64,000 nucleotides of DNA from Phallusia mammillata (Eukaryota; Chordata; Ascidiacea; Phlebobranchia; Ascidiidae): NCBI GenBank assembly GCA_003260075.1, contig QLIY01000079.1, forward strand, positions 1-64,000, given 5' to 3'. The translations under genes and the position numbers were made by a program. Each line of letters begins with the position of its first letter. Position 1 is the first letter of the stretch. Of the stretch, positions 1 through 12,700 are shown one piece after another. The notes under the pieces are model-generated. The model was given only the letters and a program-made list of their open reading frames with translations. It was not told where the DNA came from and did no database searches.

Positions 1-643
1 TTTTGTATTAATATGGGCAATAATGTGAAGGCTACCTTAGCATTAAGGCGGCCAAATAATTCTACACAGCCTGTACGAGATGTAATCCCCGAAATTAGAG
101 CCTGAATCTGAAAGTACAAGCCCGAACCCGGTCAGAATCCAAACTGTTTTTAAACAAAGCTAGAATTCGGCTAAATGGACAGTAAAATAGCGGCACAAAT
201 AATACTGATTGCAAAGCCACGCCTGAATTAAGCCAGTTTAAATTTAAGCTATACTAAAAACTATAGAAAACTTATATTGCCAATACTGGTTAAATGTCCT
301 ATAATGTGAGTTAAATGGAGAGGAGTTTCATGTTGGTGATTGGAATGTGTTGGCATCTTAGCTTTAATATAAGGGAATGAAGGTTACAATAAAAGCATAT
401 ATTCTTGTAACCTATAATTTTACCCACTGATTATTATATGGTGTATGTCGGTAGGGAAACTAATAGCAAATACGTGTTCAGCTATCAGTAACAGTAGCAT
501 TCATAGTCGTTTTACCCACATTTTACACATACAATTGTAATTTGGTGAACAAAATATCGTATTTGTGTAGAAGCCGGGTACCACATGCTCAATAAACCGA
601 CAAAATGAGTTTGATTTCCGAATGTTGGGAATAATGCACAAAT

Positions 644-649
644 TTTATT
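644..649 (-). promoter_or_regulatory. possible poly(A) signal AATAAA of the LAS2-like gene
   Basis: AATAAA on the minus strand, 15 nt past the proposed stop codon. The very short 3' UTR is typical of compact ascidian genes, but no cleavage site can be shown. Confidence 0.4.
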
Positions 650-663
650 GGACTTTTTGTTTA

Positions 664-735
664 CTAATAGACCGTAGCAGCAGAAAAACGTTCGTGGGTC
701 AGAAACGTCGTAAAATAACAAACTGGTTTTGTTTC
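664..735 (-). CDS. candidate terminal exon of the LAS2-like gene
   Basis: Read in phase 0 after exon 11, this segment gives 23 residues ending SAATVY and then TAG. The acceptor is GAGCCAG. An AATAAA lies on the same strand at 649-644, just downstream of the stop. A near-identical copy at 831-760 runs into the single N at 760, which falls in its stop codon. Phase fit, stop and polyadenylation signal support it; the short length and weak acceptor keep it uncertain. Confidence 0.45.
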   Translation of the reverse strand, partial: ETKPVCYFTTFLTHERFSAATVY

Positions 736-3700
736 CTGGCTCCAAATGATTGAAGCTATNTAATAGACCTTAGCAGCAGAAAAACGTTCGTGGGTCAGAA
801 ACGTCGTAAAATAACAAACTGGTTTTGTTTCCTGGCTCCAAACAAAACCTTAATACAAAAAACTGTAAATTTACGAGTTGTTCCACTACCGTTGTCGCGC
901 AACAATCACCGTGTTCCACATATAGCATTGTTAACGTACCTTGTCTTTGTGACGAAGCGAGTCCTTGAAGAGAAAAAATCATGTTTTTGAGTGCTTCGAC
1001 CGAACCAGGCTGCTTTCCGCCGCTCAGACTTGCACTATCGCCATTCTGATGTCATACATAGAAACGAGAAAGGTTATTATTAGCTCACAAAGCCGAGCAA
1101 ATATTACTGGGCTTGCCCGGTTAGACGCGCACGAAAAAATGTTTTGAATAGCATTGAAATCGGGATAATAAAGCATCGCTGTTTGGATTACCGGGGCAGC
1201 CAGGCATTCTTCCATGAAGCCCTTCACGGCCTTCGGTTTTCCTTCCATGTGAAAAGACAACGAGATGGTCGAAGATGCGGGTGTGACGTCATCATCGGTG
1301 AAAGTTGAACGTTTCCTGTGAAGTAAAATTAGGAAGTTGACACAAAATCAACGATTTTTAATTTTGTGTCTTTTTACCTCGGAATGCTGTCAAATTTAGT
1401 TCACTAATAAACCGCCAAAACTTCCAGCAATGCGTTGTTTGAAAAAGATTTTCTAATGCGAACAATCACGTTAACAACTAAATTTCTACAAAAAGATTTT
1501 TACTGTTTTAATTAAAAACCACATTTTTTAATAATCCAACAAATTCTGTGGACAAAAGTGCACAAATGTTTGCCGCTTCATTTTGTCAACCTTATGGTCC
1601 ACTAGCGCCCCCTACTGGACCACAGTTTTACAAAACCACGGTTTGCCGAAGTCTGGGTGAACTGAAGTAGTTTGTTCGAATTTTTATGACGATACTTCTG
1701 TTTTGGCCCAAGCATTTTTAAAGTTTAGCTAAAATCAAACTTTTCTCAAACAAAACAAGCCAACAATATCATCACAATCCGTTTAAACTCAAAACAGTTA
1801 AATCCCCCCCCCCGCTGTTTGGATTACCGGAGCAGCAAGGCATTCTTCCATGAAGCCCTTCACGGCCTTTGGTTTTCCTTCCATATGAAAAGATAACGAA
1901 ATTGTCGAAGATGCTGGCGTGACGTCATCATCGGTGAAAGTTGAACGTTTCCTATGAAATCAAATTCAGAATAAAGTTTAACACAAAATTAACGATTTTT
2001 GACATTGTGAATTTTTAGTTTGGTATATTTTGCTGGTAAATTTAGTTCACTAATAAACCGCTAAAACTTCCAGCAAAGCGTTTTTGAAAAGATTTATTAA
2101 TACGGACAATCACGTTTACAACTAAATTTCTACCAAAAGATTGTCACTGTTTTAATCAAAAACCAAATTTTTTAATGATGTTACACACCCCCCCCCCGTA
2201 GTATGATTTTTAATTTCCATAACTTTTAAAAGTTGTAAAAAAGTGTAAAAAAATCAAGTCAAACCGTAAAAGAAACCCACAATTCTCAACAAAAACATTC
2301 ATCAGAACATTAACGTTTAAGATAGATTTAATCGAATAAAAATCCATTTTCTCGCATATGCCGATTGGGCGTAGGCGTAACATTTCTAAGGATTGGTAAC
2401 ACTGTGGGTTAAAACAACAAAATCCTTTTTGGTGCAACGAAAATCCAGTGAGCGTGACACGCGGTCATGCTCGACGAAGCAGAACGGTTACCAGATGTCA
2501 GATTGCAAAGTTACAAACCCTAAATTCACGAGAAATAGAATTTAAGGAAGCCGAAACAGTCTTCCACGAAATGGAAAAACCAAATTGAGAAACGACTTAT
2601 AGCAATACAGCATAACCACCAATTTCCAAATGTAGTCAATAAATGACAACTTCTCTTTACAACAAACCTGTGATTCTCAAACTATGCGCCGTGAGAGGTT
2701 TCCAATTTTTTGCACAATACAATTCCTATCTTTAGGATGCTTTGATTTTTAGGACTGCCTTGGTGACAAACACAAGTGTGTGGCAACTATAGAACCTCAC
2801 TTTGCCCTTATTTGTTACCAAAAGCAACTTGCAAGCGAAGTTGCAAGCGATTTGCTTTAGACCAGGGGTGTACAACCTTTGTCACTGTGGGGCCAAACAC
2901 AAAAGATTAGATCGCGAACCACACCTTTATATTTATATGTATATATATTACTTGGACTGGTTTTTCAGTACATTTGAAATCCAAGTGTCTCTGCGGGCCA
3001 CACAACCTTTATTCAATGGACTGCATTTGGCCTGCGGGCCGCAGGTTGCCCACCCCTTATTTAGACAACTTAGGAGGTTTAACATGTACGGCGAAAATCT
3101 AGTTGCTTTGGCATAATTCTGTGGAGCGAAAAAAAACGTCTACAGTCAAAGCCTAAAACCCTCTTTTTTCGCTTTTGCGGTTGGCGGTGTTGCTTCAAGC
3201 CCCACTTTGCTTGTGTTGTTTAGTTTCGTACCGCGAATCCGGTACTGGGGTCACACAACACCATAACATTCTTCACACAACACCAATTACACATTCTTTC
3301 GTGAGTCTTGGGGTAAAAAAACTAGATGTATTGTGTTGCGATAGAAAAGGGTCTGGCGTCTACTCACAAGCTTGTGTACCAAACTCGGCTTTCGATTTCA
3401 ACTGCTTCATACACACAAGGCAGGATTAGCTAGTTTCAAACGACAACGTTGCTAAACTGGCAACTCGTTACGCATGGAGTGTTAGTGCTTTCGTCAGTTA
3501 ATCCAAGAATTTTCCCAAACACACAACTAGTAAGTGGCAAATGATATTTGGAAACTACCAAAACCTTGAGGCAATGGTTTCCAAACGGGAAATAATTTAT
3601 TTTAATTTGTACATGTAGTGTGTAAAATATACTTTAGCTCTGGGAATATAACCTACGAAGTTGATAAAAGACCCAATTTTAAATGCTCTTACACGTTGCT

Positions 3701-6700
3701 TAGCATCTACTGTGTTGAAAATTAGCGAGGTATGAAAATGTTTTGAATTGTTAAGTGGGGAATTCGTTGATAAAGGTTGGAAGCCACTGCCCTAAACAGC
3801 CCCCCCCCCGAAGTGGGGAATTCGTTGATAAAGGGTGGAAGCCACTGCCCTAAACAGCTGACAAAAACAGTCTAAAAACAAACTTTAACAAAACAAATTT
3901 AGTGGAATTTTTTTACCTGGGTGGAATTTTTTCCCAAGTCCTGTCTCCTTCCAAAATCTTTTCAGTCTCAGTCGGGCTTCCATGTATCGCAGCACTCATA
4001 TCACCGCCAGCCAATGAGAGATCGACACGTCGGTTGTAAGGCGTCCTTCCGGCATGCAAAGTTACTGAGTCTGGGGTTCGAATCGGTGTGGATTCGAGGG
4101 ATGCATCGCTGCAGTCTATCTGTTTCTTGTCGTATCTGTACAAAGCAAATCATTTGGTTGGGACGACTGCCTTCACGGATTTAAGGTATCCTGTGACCCG
4201 TAATTATTAAAGTTATCAAAACAATACGTTCGACAATTAAGGTGTCATTAGTGCAGCAGGTGACAAGACATAGGTCGTATTGGCTTGTGTAGCCAATTGT
4301 GTACCTTACGGCACTACAGTTTGTTGGGAGTGGCAGATACAGTCTGCATCTTGCTTAACATTTTTTTGGCTTGGTTGGTTTTATAATACGTTTCTGTTTA
4401 TATCGAACCCCATATGGGTAATATATGGCGTGCCCCCCCCCCGAGGGAATTTTATTTTCTATTGTTAGACATCGTTAGTTTCTGGTATAATAATGTAATA
4501 TGTTATAATAATGAGTCAGCAACTTTTTTGGGAATACATTAGAACGCTTTTTGTTCTTTAAAGAGTACAGCTTCGCACCATATACTACAAAACCAGATTC
4601 CAAGTAAGATTAGAAAGTACCCCCCCCCCCAACAACAACAACGAGGGTTTGTTTTCCCAGAACATTTTCCTAATTGCACTTTTACATATTTTTAAATGTG
4701 TACTTTTAAAGCAACGACTAATCACAAATAAGTAATATCTGTACAACGTTTTAAAAATTGTAATTAGTTGTTTAAAAAACCTGAAATATTGATTTGGTAC
4801 TGACTACTTATTCACTGGTGGTGCGTCCCCCCCCCCATTGATAGTTTTCATTTGTCTGGATGTGAAGGGGAAAATCTACTACCCCGTATTTAATCTGTGA
4901 AAATAGCATGACACAACGATTTTTACACACAAAAAAGTCGAGTTTACCCCCCCCCCATTGATAGTTTTCATTTGTCTGGATGTGAAGGGGAAAATCTACT
5001 ACCCAGTATTTAATCTGTGAAAATAGCATGACACAACGATTTTTTACCTACAAAAAAAGTCGAGTTTAAGCTTGTGGGTAAGCAAAATCAAGGCAGTTTT
5101 AGGTTTGAGGGAATTTTATTTTCTTTTGTTAGACATTGTTTGTAGTTAGTTGTTTTAAAAAAACTGAAATACTGATTAGGTTCTGACCATTCACTGGTGG
5201 AGCGCCAGACCCTGGTTTAGGAGAAATTAAGAGAGATATTTTCGCTATTGTCAATTCCTGTTGATGTTACCTGTCGTCTGTCCGTTGGTCGATCAATCTC
5301 ATCGCTTCCGATATATTGTCGTGTGTGAGGAAGGTGGAGTCGCTGTCATCTGAAAGGTCACATGTAATGTTATAAAAACTTGAAGAATAATGAGAGATTT
5401 TACATTGATACTGTGACAATGAGCCGACTTCAATTTGGTTCCCAAGCAGTTGCTTGGCCATTGTGAGCCAGTTTCATGTGTGGTGTATGCCCAGTGGCTT
5501 TGCACAAACTAGGTGGGGCATGGGTTTTTGCCCTGTTACTTTCAACAAACTGGAGTGTTGTGGATGGCTACACTAGCCAATACAGCTGATCCAACGTCAC
5601 AGCTGCACTGATGAGGCCTTATAGTTTGAAACAGTGTGCGTTGTCTACACAGCCTAATGAGAGATTTAATACAGGGCATAGCTTAGTTGATACTAGATCT
5701 GACCCTCCATGACAAAATGTAACTTTTAACTAAATTCATTTCAATGATTCATTGTATTATTTTTGCACATGAAATCCCAGTAAATTGAAACATATTTGTC
5801 TGAAATAAGAAGATTTTTAAGCTGAAAGTAATGGTTTCCAAACTTGCGGTATTACGCAAGAAACGTTGATAATCGTGTTAATATATTAAATTAAATAAGC
5901 TTTAACTATACAAGTACAAATCCAAAACAAGAAAACAATAACTTCTTTATTAACAAGATCCGTGTGGGGCATTGATGGCGATAGTGGGAAGGTACAGTAA
6001 CCCGTTACATAAAATAGGCCGTTTGCCATAAGATGTAGCCCAAATTCGTGTAAACTGGTATAAACTAAATCACGGGTTTTGAAGCTTACTAAACAAACTG
6101 TTGATTTAACAACTGTGAGAAAAATGTTAATAACTTGGACCAAGTGGATGTTTTTGTAAATTATCAAAAGCACAACATTTTTTAAACATCATTACCAAGT
6201 CCGCTCCGTTATGCGCTTTGTCCCTTAATCCGTCGCAGAATAACACCCCATATTGTACCTACTCAGGCTCAGTGGGATTTGAAAGCAACAGAACAATTCA
6301 CAAAGCATACGACGGGTTTGTATGTTCCCCTCTTGTTATTACATTTACCTTTGTGCGGGAAAATGCGGTCAATTTGGTGAAGGACGCCCTTCGATTTTTT
6401 GTCCGAGTCATTGTAGGGCGATTGTACAGGAGATGAATGTCTGAAAACGAGAAAGATTGTTATTTTACTGTAGCCTGGTAACTAAAACAGTAAATGAGCG
6501 GCATTTGCGACGTAAAAACCTTTTTGATATGAGAAGAAAAAACAGTTGCGCATAAGAAACAAAATTGTCCTAAAACAATGACTCGAAACATGAATCCTTC
6601 TAACAGCAAGCATGCCATTTCAAAAAAATGTGTTTCGCTACCACATGGATCATAAATTTATTGCGTGAAATATTAATCATGCTGGTTTTTGTTAGTAGTT

Positions 6701-9700
6701 TGAACAAACCAAAATCATCAACGCATTAGAAAGGACGAGGTTCAACAAAAAACCTCTTCTGTAGCTAAATATTTACCCTTGGTAAATATAACTTTTGGTA
6801 ATTCTTTAAAATTTATTTTATTACCAGCTTATGGGGCAGTCACTGAACCAAAATCACACGAAACACAAAAGAGAACGAACAACTTTTACCGCAGCCTACA
6901 CAACAAAATCAGTGACCCGATCGAAATGCAGGAAAATCCCTCAGATTTATGAAACAACAGTGTTGAGAGAAGCTAGAAAGCCGAAAAATCATTTACTGGA
7001 ACCCGATGTAGCACGCTTGTTAAGTTTCAGGAAATAAAACGTCAAAATTCACTTGTTGATGGACGAAGCATTTTATTTCGAACCGCACACATGCAAGTCC
7101 TGTGCGTAACAGTTTGCTCAAAATCAAAATCAAGTACTGCAAACAAAAGTACCGAACACGGGTATGTCGGGATACTGTCCCAAAATCAATTATTTTTAAC
7201 ATTGCTTACAATAGGAAACGGCCTAGAACAGCTTTGGAATTTGAACATTTATAGCATTATGAAAGGCACAATGGTGTTGTTGCAAAGAGAAAAACGAGGT
7301 ACTTTTTGTGATATATAATACTGGCCACAACACAAACATGTGTTCACCTGCAACAGAAGAAGAAAGGCCCGGCAGAATTACGCACTGTGAAGCTCACAAA
7401 CTGCAAGCTTTAACTTAATCTCGCAATATGTACCGAGAAGATTTTTTTTTCAACATTCCATGCGACATACAAAAAAAACTTTCAAGTCGGAACCTATGAC
7501 TGGGAATATAATTTTACCATTGAGAAATATCAGCTACTTAACCTAAATTGTAGTTTTACAAGAAATGTAGACGGAAGGAAGTGTGTTCAACCTTCTCTTA
7601 ACACGTGGAAAGTTGGGCAATTTTCCGTCGGTTCAACAAGTCATGCATGAGTAGCACCTAAAACCTATAGTGACCCCACAGGAATTTCGCTAATTCAGCC
7701 AAGCAAATTAGGCAAAGATAGGGGCCTTGATTAAAACCCACCAATGTCGAAAACATCTTACATCTTTCTGCCTATAAAAGGGCAAAACAACAATGAACTA
7801 TTTTTGACGTCAGTCAGATAGAATAATTTTATTCGGACAACATAACTTTAGGAAGGTGCATTTTGTCACAGACTTTCGCGCCTGTTTGTTTTATGTTACT
7901 GGCTGTGGGTTGTTATAAACAGTGCAGCACCCAAACGCCCGGAGCCAATAAACGATTTTTTTTTGACCCAATTCAGTCCACAAAGATTCGGCAGGAAATT
8001 TCTGCTCCTTGTGTAAATAAACTTGTTTTTTTTTTTTGAAAAGGCCATTAAAGCTTCACCCTGGCTAAACGTAAAATACGCCTTTACGCGGAATAACCAA
8101 AAGTTGTTTGTTTAAAATGTAAATCCTACATTCCTGGATAGCAACGTGATTCAAACAACCGATTTTTTAACGCAGCACTTACAAAAATGAAAGCAAAATA
8201 TTTAGCCAATTTTAGCTCCAGGGCTTAGCAAAGGATAAGAAAACTCCCCAAACGCATTACCTGACTGTGACGTCACAATCCGGGGTCGTCACGCTGGATG
8301 GGCACACGTGCTTTTCAGCATGTGATAGTGATGAAATCGAATCGGTGAGGTTTTTCGCTTCCAAAGTTTTCCACGAATCCGATGTGCTGCTGACCGACGA
8401 TACGTGACCAGATTTCAAATCCCTGTGATTAAAGCGGAAATACGTCACAATGTTAATAACTCTGCGGTTATTATGTCACAATAAACCGGGGCGACACGGG
8501 TTGTCGGTTGCCGTTTTACGAATTCGTCCAGAAGCATATTGTTGAAAACAACACGAAAAACTCACTCACTGCAGCTTAAAATATATCATGTGTCGATTCG
8601 CTTCAAATATTGTATTTTATGAAGCGCTATTGCAGCCAGAAAATATTGTGTCAGTAGCGTGCAACATTTTCTGGAAATTGTATTAAAGTTTGGATTGGTA
8701 AATCCGATGCAGACAATTTTAGACTCAACAACACCATCTAGCGGCGAACCAAAATTGACTTTTCCGCTGTAGGTTGGAACAGTCGCGTTTTGATGGCAAA
8801 GACTAACTATGGAGAGGTACGAAATTGCCTAATATGTAAACACTACTTCATAAACAATGACACAGGCAGAAACGATTTGTAAACTGCCCTCAGATGGGTA
8901 AGTTTGCAAAAACTACTTCGTGCCCTGTATATTGCAGGCGGCGGTCATCTCCACACAGAATACAGGAATAAAACTTGGCAAAAATTAGTGACCTCTCGTT
9001 ATCATTCGATGTGAATGTGTTATATGCTTAATGAAGTCTACTGCTTTTAATAACGTAATTTCGGTCACTCTTATTTACTTGCTTGGGCCTGAATACTTAT
9101 TTTCTTTATTGTGCATATTCTTTATTGTAGCGAAATAGCGCGGCAGTGGATCTACTGGTCACTAATAAACGTTTTAAGTTTATCTCCAACCGATTTGGTC
9201 ACAGTTTCTGCAGGTTTCAAGCAAAATAAGAACAACAAATTTAAGCAGTTTAACTAAAACGGGCGACACTTTAAACAATTTTGTTAACCAACTTACACCA
9301 ATTCATCAGTCTCCGATTCCGAAACCGACTTTCTTCGTGCAGATCTTTTGTGCTTTTTTGTCAGTGATGCGTCCAGCGTCGTTCGGAGTGCGTCCTCTTT
9401 ACGCCGAGCAGTAGCTGTCAACCTGTCAATCAAATCTCTCAGCGATTCACGATCCGGATGGTGGCGCTGGAGGGTCGATGTGCCGGTGGAAGCAAGATCA
9501 GCCTGAAATACAACAAGTCCTGTATACCCAAGTCCACAAGTTGATATATTTTTCTTTCTGTACTCTTTTGCAAGAAACTGGTCAGATTGCATACAAAGTG
9601 TTTGTTTATTTACTCAAGATTTGAGCAATTTTTACATACATTTATACATTTTTTTTACAACCTGGATGTTCTTAGTTCTTCCAAACCTGAACAACATGGG

Positions 9701-12700
9701 CATGCAATGGTTGAATATATTGGAAAAAAGAGTTTAATGTGATATTATCAGGAAGCTACATTTCAAATCAGTGGTACCTAACTAATAATGGACATAATAT
9801 TAAGCCGCATGCTTCTAAAGTAAAAAAAAAAATTAACTGTAGGATTTTTAACTGTAAAACACTGCATAAATCAGAATTTCTCAAACTTTATGGCCCTAGG
9901 GCACACCCATGAAATAACCAAGATTTTGCGGCCCCACCGATGACAGTAATATGGAAAAGTCAGTCATTCTTCATATCATGTACATTAAAACTTTATCGTA
10001 GAGCACACCCGGCTACCTTCCAGTGTTTGAGAACCACTGGTTTAAACCAATGTTTTTTTATCAACCTTTGCTTCTTGATTAGTAACAATCAATGGTTCAT
10101 CACATTACCTTGAGGTCATCAACCAATCTCCAGGTTTTGTCAATATCCTGCATTTGATCTTCAATTTCATTTGATCTTAAAGTTGACAGGGAAGCAGAAG
10201 ATGGAAAGATTTCCTCATAATCATCTGAAGAGCGCCTCCTGTGATGGTGGCTTGTTGGTAATGACTGAAAAAGTATTTATCAAAAAAAAGCAGAAGGTTA
10301 TTCAGGCACTAAATTAGCACAGTTGTTGTTTCAACGAATGTGCTTTGTGTTGATAAAGGCATGAACAGAATAGTTTTGCAGGGTACTGTGCATTTGTGAG
10401 ACTGTGAGGTTTTTAGGCATATTGCCAATTTTTGCAACATGCAATATGTACAAGAATTCAATTTTACAAACATGCCCTTGAAAACAGTATTGGTTGTTTT
10501 TCATTTTTGTCCTGTCTGATCAAAACTATATGTCATAGCACGCCAGGCCTATTAAAGGCGTTGCACCGAATCAGCGGGTCTCCCAAGCATTCCCAAAAAA
10601 TCTAGCCTGCAGTGGGATTCGAACCCACGACAGGAATCTTTACGAGACTCACCCTCTAAATGAGTTACACAGGTGTTTTTTGATACTCACAGAAGCCTCA
10701 TCTTCTGAGCTATTTTCATCAGCCGAGAATTGCAAAGCTTTTCTTAATCTGCTTGAATGCTTCTTTCTACAACAGAAATGCTGTATAGTTTTTATGCAAA
10801 GAAAATCCTAAATATTTTCTTTGTCAGTTTTTGTACAAAAGCAAAGTTTTACGAACCTGGAGTAAGATGAAATTGATGAGTCACTTTTACTCGTTAAACT
10901 GCTGCTTGACTGCAAACAACAATAAAGCCATAAAAAAGGGTAGTTTATAGGAGGTAATAAACAGCAAGGCACATCCACAAATTCAAAAAGCTAATACATA
11001 TTAAATCGAATGCTTAATACATCTTTAATTAACAACATATATTTTATGACTATTTTTTAGTGATGGGACGAGTACCCGGTACTCGGTATCGAAATATTTT
11101 GTTTCAGTTTTCGATACCAACGTGCAAGTACCGAAGGCCGAATACGGGCAACTTTTGGCCTTTATTTGCTTCGGACAGCACAAAATCAGGAAAAAGTTCC
11201 ACCAAGTTACGTATATTTTTTTCGCTATCACATGGTGATTACATTTTTCGGCATGTGTGTGTGCACGCCTGTACCCCGATTATGGCAGATAAATTAGCCA
11301 GTGATATACAACTAAGTACAACAATACACTTTAGTACTCTGTATCAAAGGTATATACATTTTTTTATAATCAGGTTCATTAATTTTATTAGCAATGTGTT
11401 TTGTTTCATGAAAATTTACTCACTGTTGTGGAAGGTGAATAATGAAATGTATGAGATCTACTCTTGTGAAGATTTAACACAGGAGAACCAACATGTCTTG
11501 TTCTTTTCAGTTTCATCAGTTCTTCAGCATATTTTATAGATGATAGATGGTTTGACTAAAAAATGTTAATGTTTTACAAATGCACAGTGTAAATTTTAGA
11601 TATTGAACTAAAATTATTATTATAATTTTATCATAATATTAATGCTCTAAAAACAGTAACATAAATAACTGTTTGTTTGTTTTTTTGCTCTGATGAAGCC
11701 CTACTGCTCTGGTGGGCGAAACGTTAGCAAAAATACAAGTTCTTGAAAAAAACAACTAGTATTTTGTTTAGCATTACACCAGTTGAATGACAAATTTGTT
11801 AAAATAAATAACTGTGATAAACAGATTAAAAATTCAAAAATTTTATGTTAACTGTTTACAAAATTAAACTGGGCAGAGTTGAAAGAAACAACTGTCTAAT
11901 ATACAAGTATAATCAGTTATTGTTTAACCAACAGTCTTGTTTTACCTTTGATTTGTGTTACAGCAAGATCTGGCCTTAGTTACCAACCAACTGTAAATAT
12001 GCATTTGTATTACTAACTTGTGGCTGAGCTGCAGTAGAAGACATAGCAAGAAGTTCATCTGTAGCAAGACTGCTTGACTTGACACTTTCACTGTAACTGG
12101 TTGGGAGAAGTTTTTGAGCCAAACGAATTTCCTTCTCAAGTGTTGAGGGGTCTGAACATAAATATGATAAAACATGGTCATCTCACAGAACTTAATATAA
12201 ATATATTCTACATAGGATGATAGAATAAATCTAATTTAAGTGAATGTCACAATTGTTGAGTTACCCCAATTGTTTATCATCAAAATATTTTAGAGGTACA
12301 ATACAAAATAGTTGCAAATCTGTTTAATTGCAAAGGATTAGTAATCCTAACCATAGACCAGTGAATCAGGGGTGTGATCGAACCCTAGAGGTTCGGCAAC
12401 ACTGAATCAGGGGTTCAACAGAGGTCTTTTTGAGTACAATACAAATACTCATTTGTCGTTAAACTTTAGGGTGCTACATTTGCTAAAAAATGGCAATTTT
12501 TGTTCGCTAAATATCAAAACACTGGAAGGTTGCACTAAGTTTTTTTTTGTTTTTTGACGCAACAAAGAGCATTGTGCACATTGTTCTTAAGCAGCAAAAC
12601 AACGAAATTTTGTTTACAGCAAAAACTTATTACTTCATTTTATTCATGTTTGTGTACAGTTGCTAAAAATACACTGCTCCATTATGATAAAAAAAAATTG

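Noticed and set aside
3175..3429. 84-codon frame with a signal-peptide-like start
   Set aside because: It does not start with ATG, sits just after a MITE and has no further support.
6831..7037. Frame with KRERTTFT, reminiscent of a homeodomain N-terminal arm
   Set aside because: No helix 3 WFQNRR-like motif or other homeodomain residue follows, and the frame lacks exon borders. Chance similarity.
11060..11539. 159-codon open frame, the longest in the window
   Set aside because: It lies in an intron on the opposite strand, has no recognisable domain and AT-rich, phenylalanine- and isoleucine-rich composition, and is followed by a hammerhead-like repeat. More likely repeat-derived.
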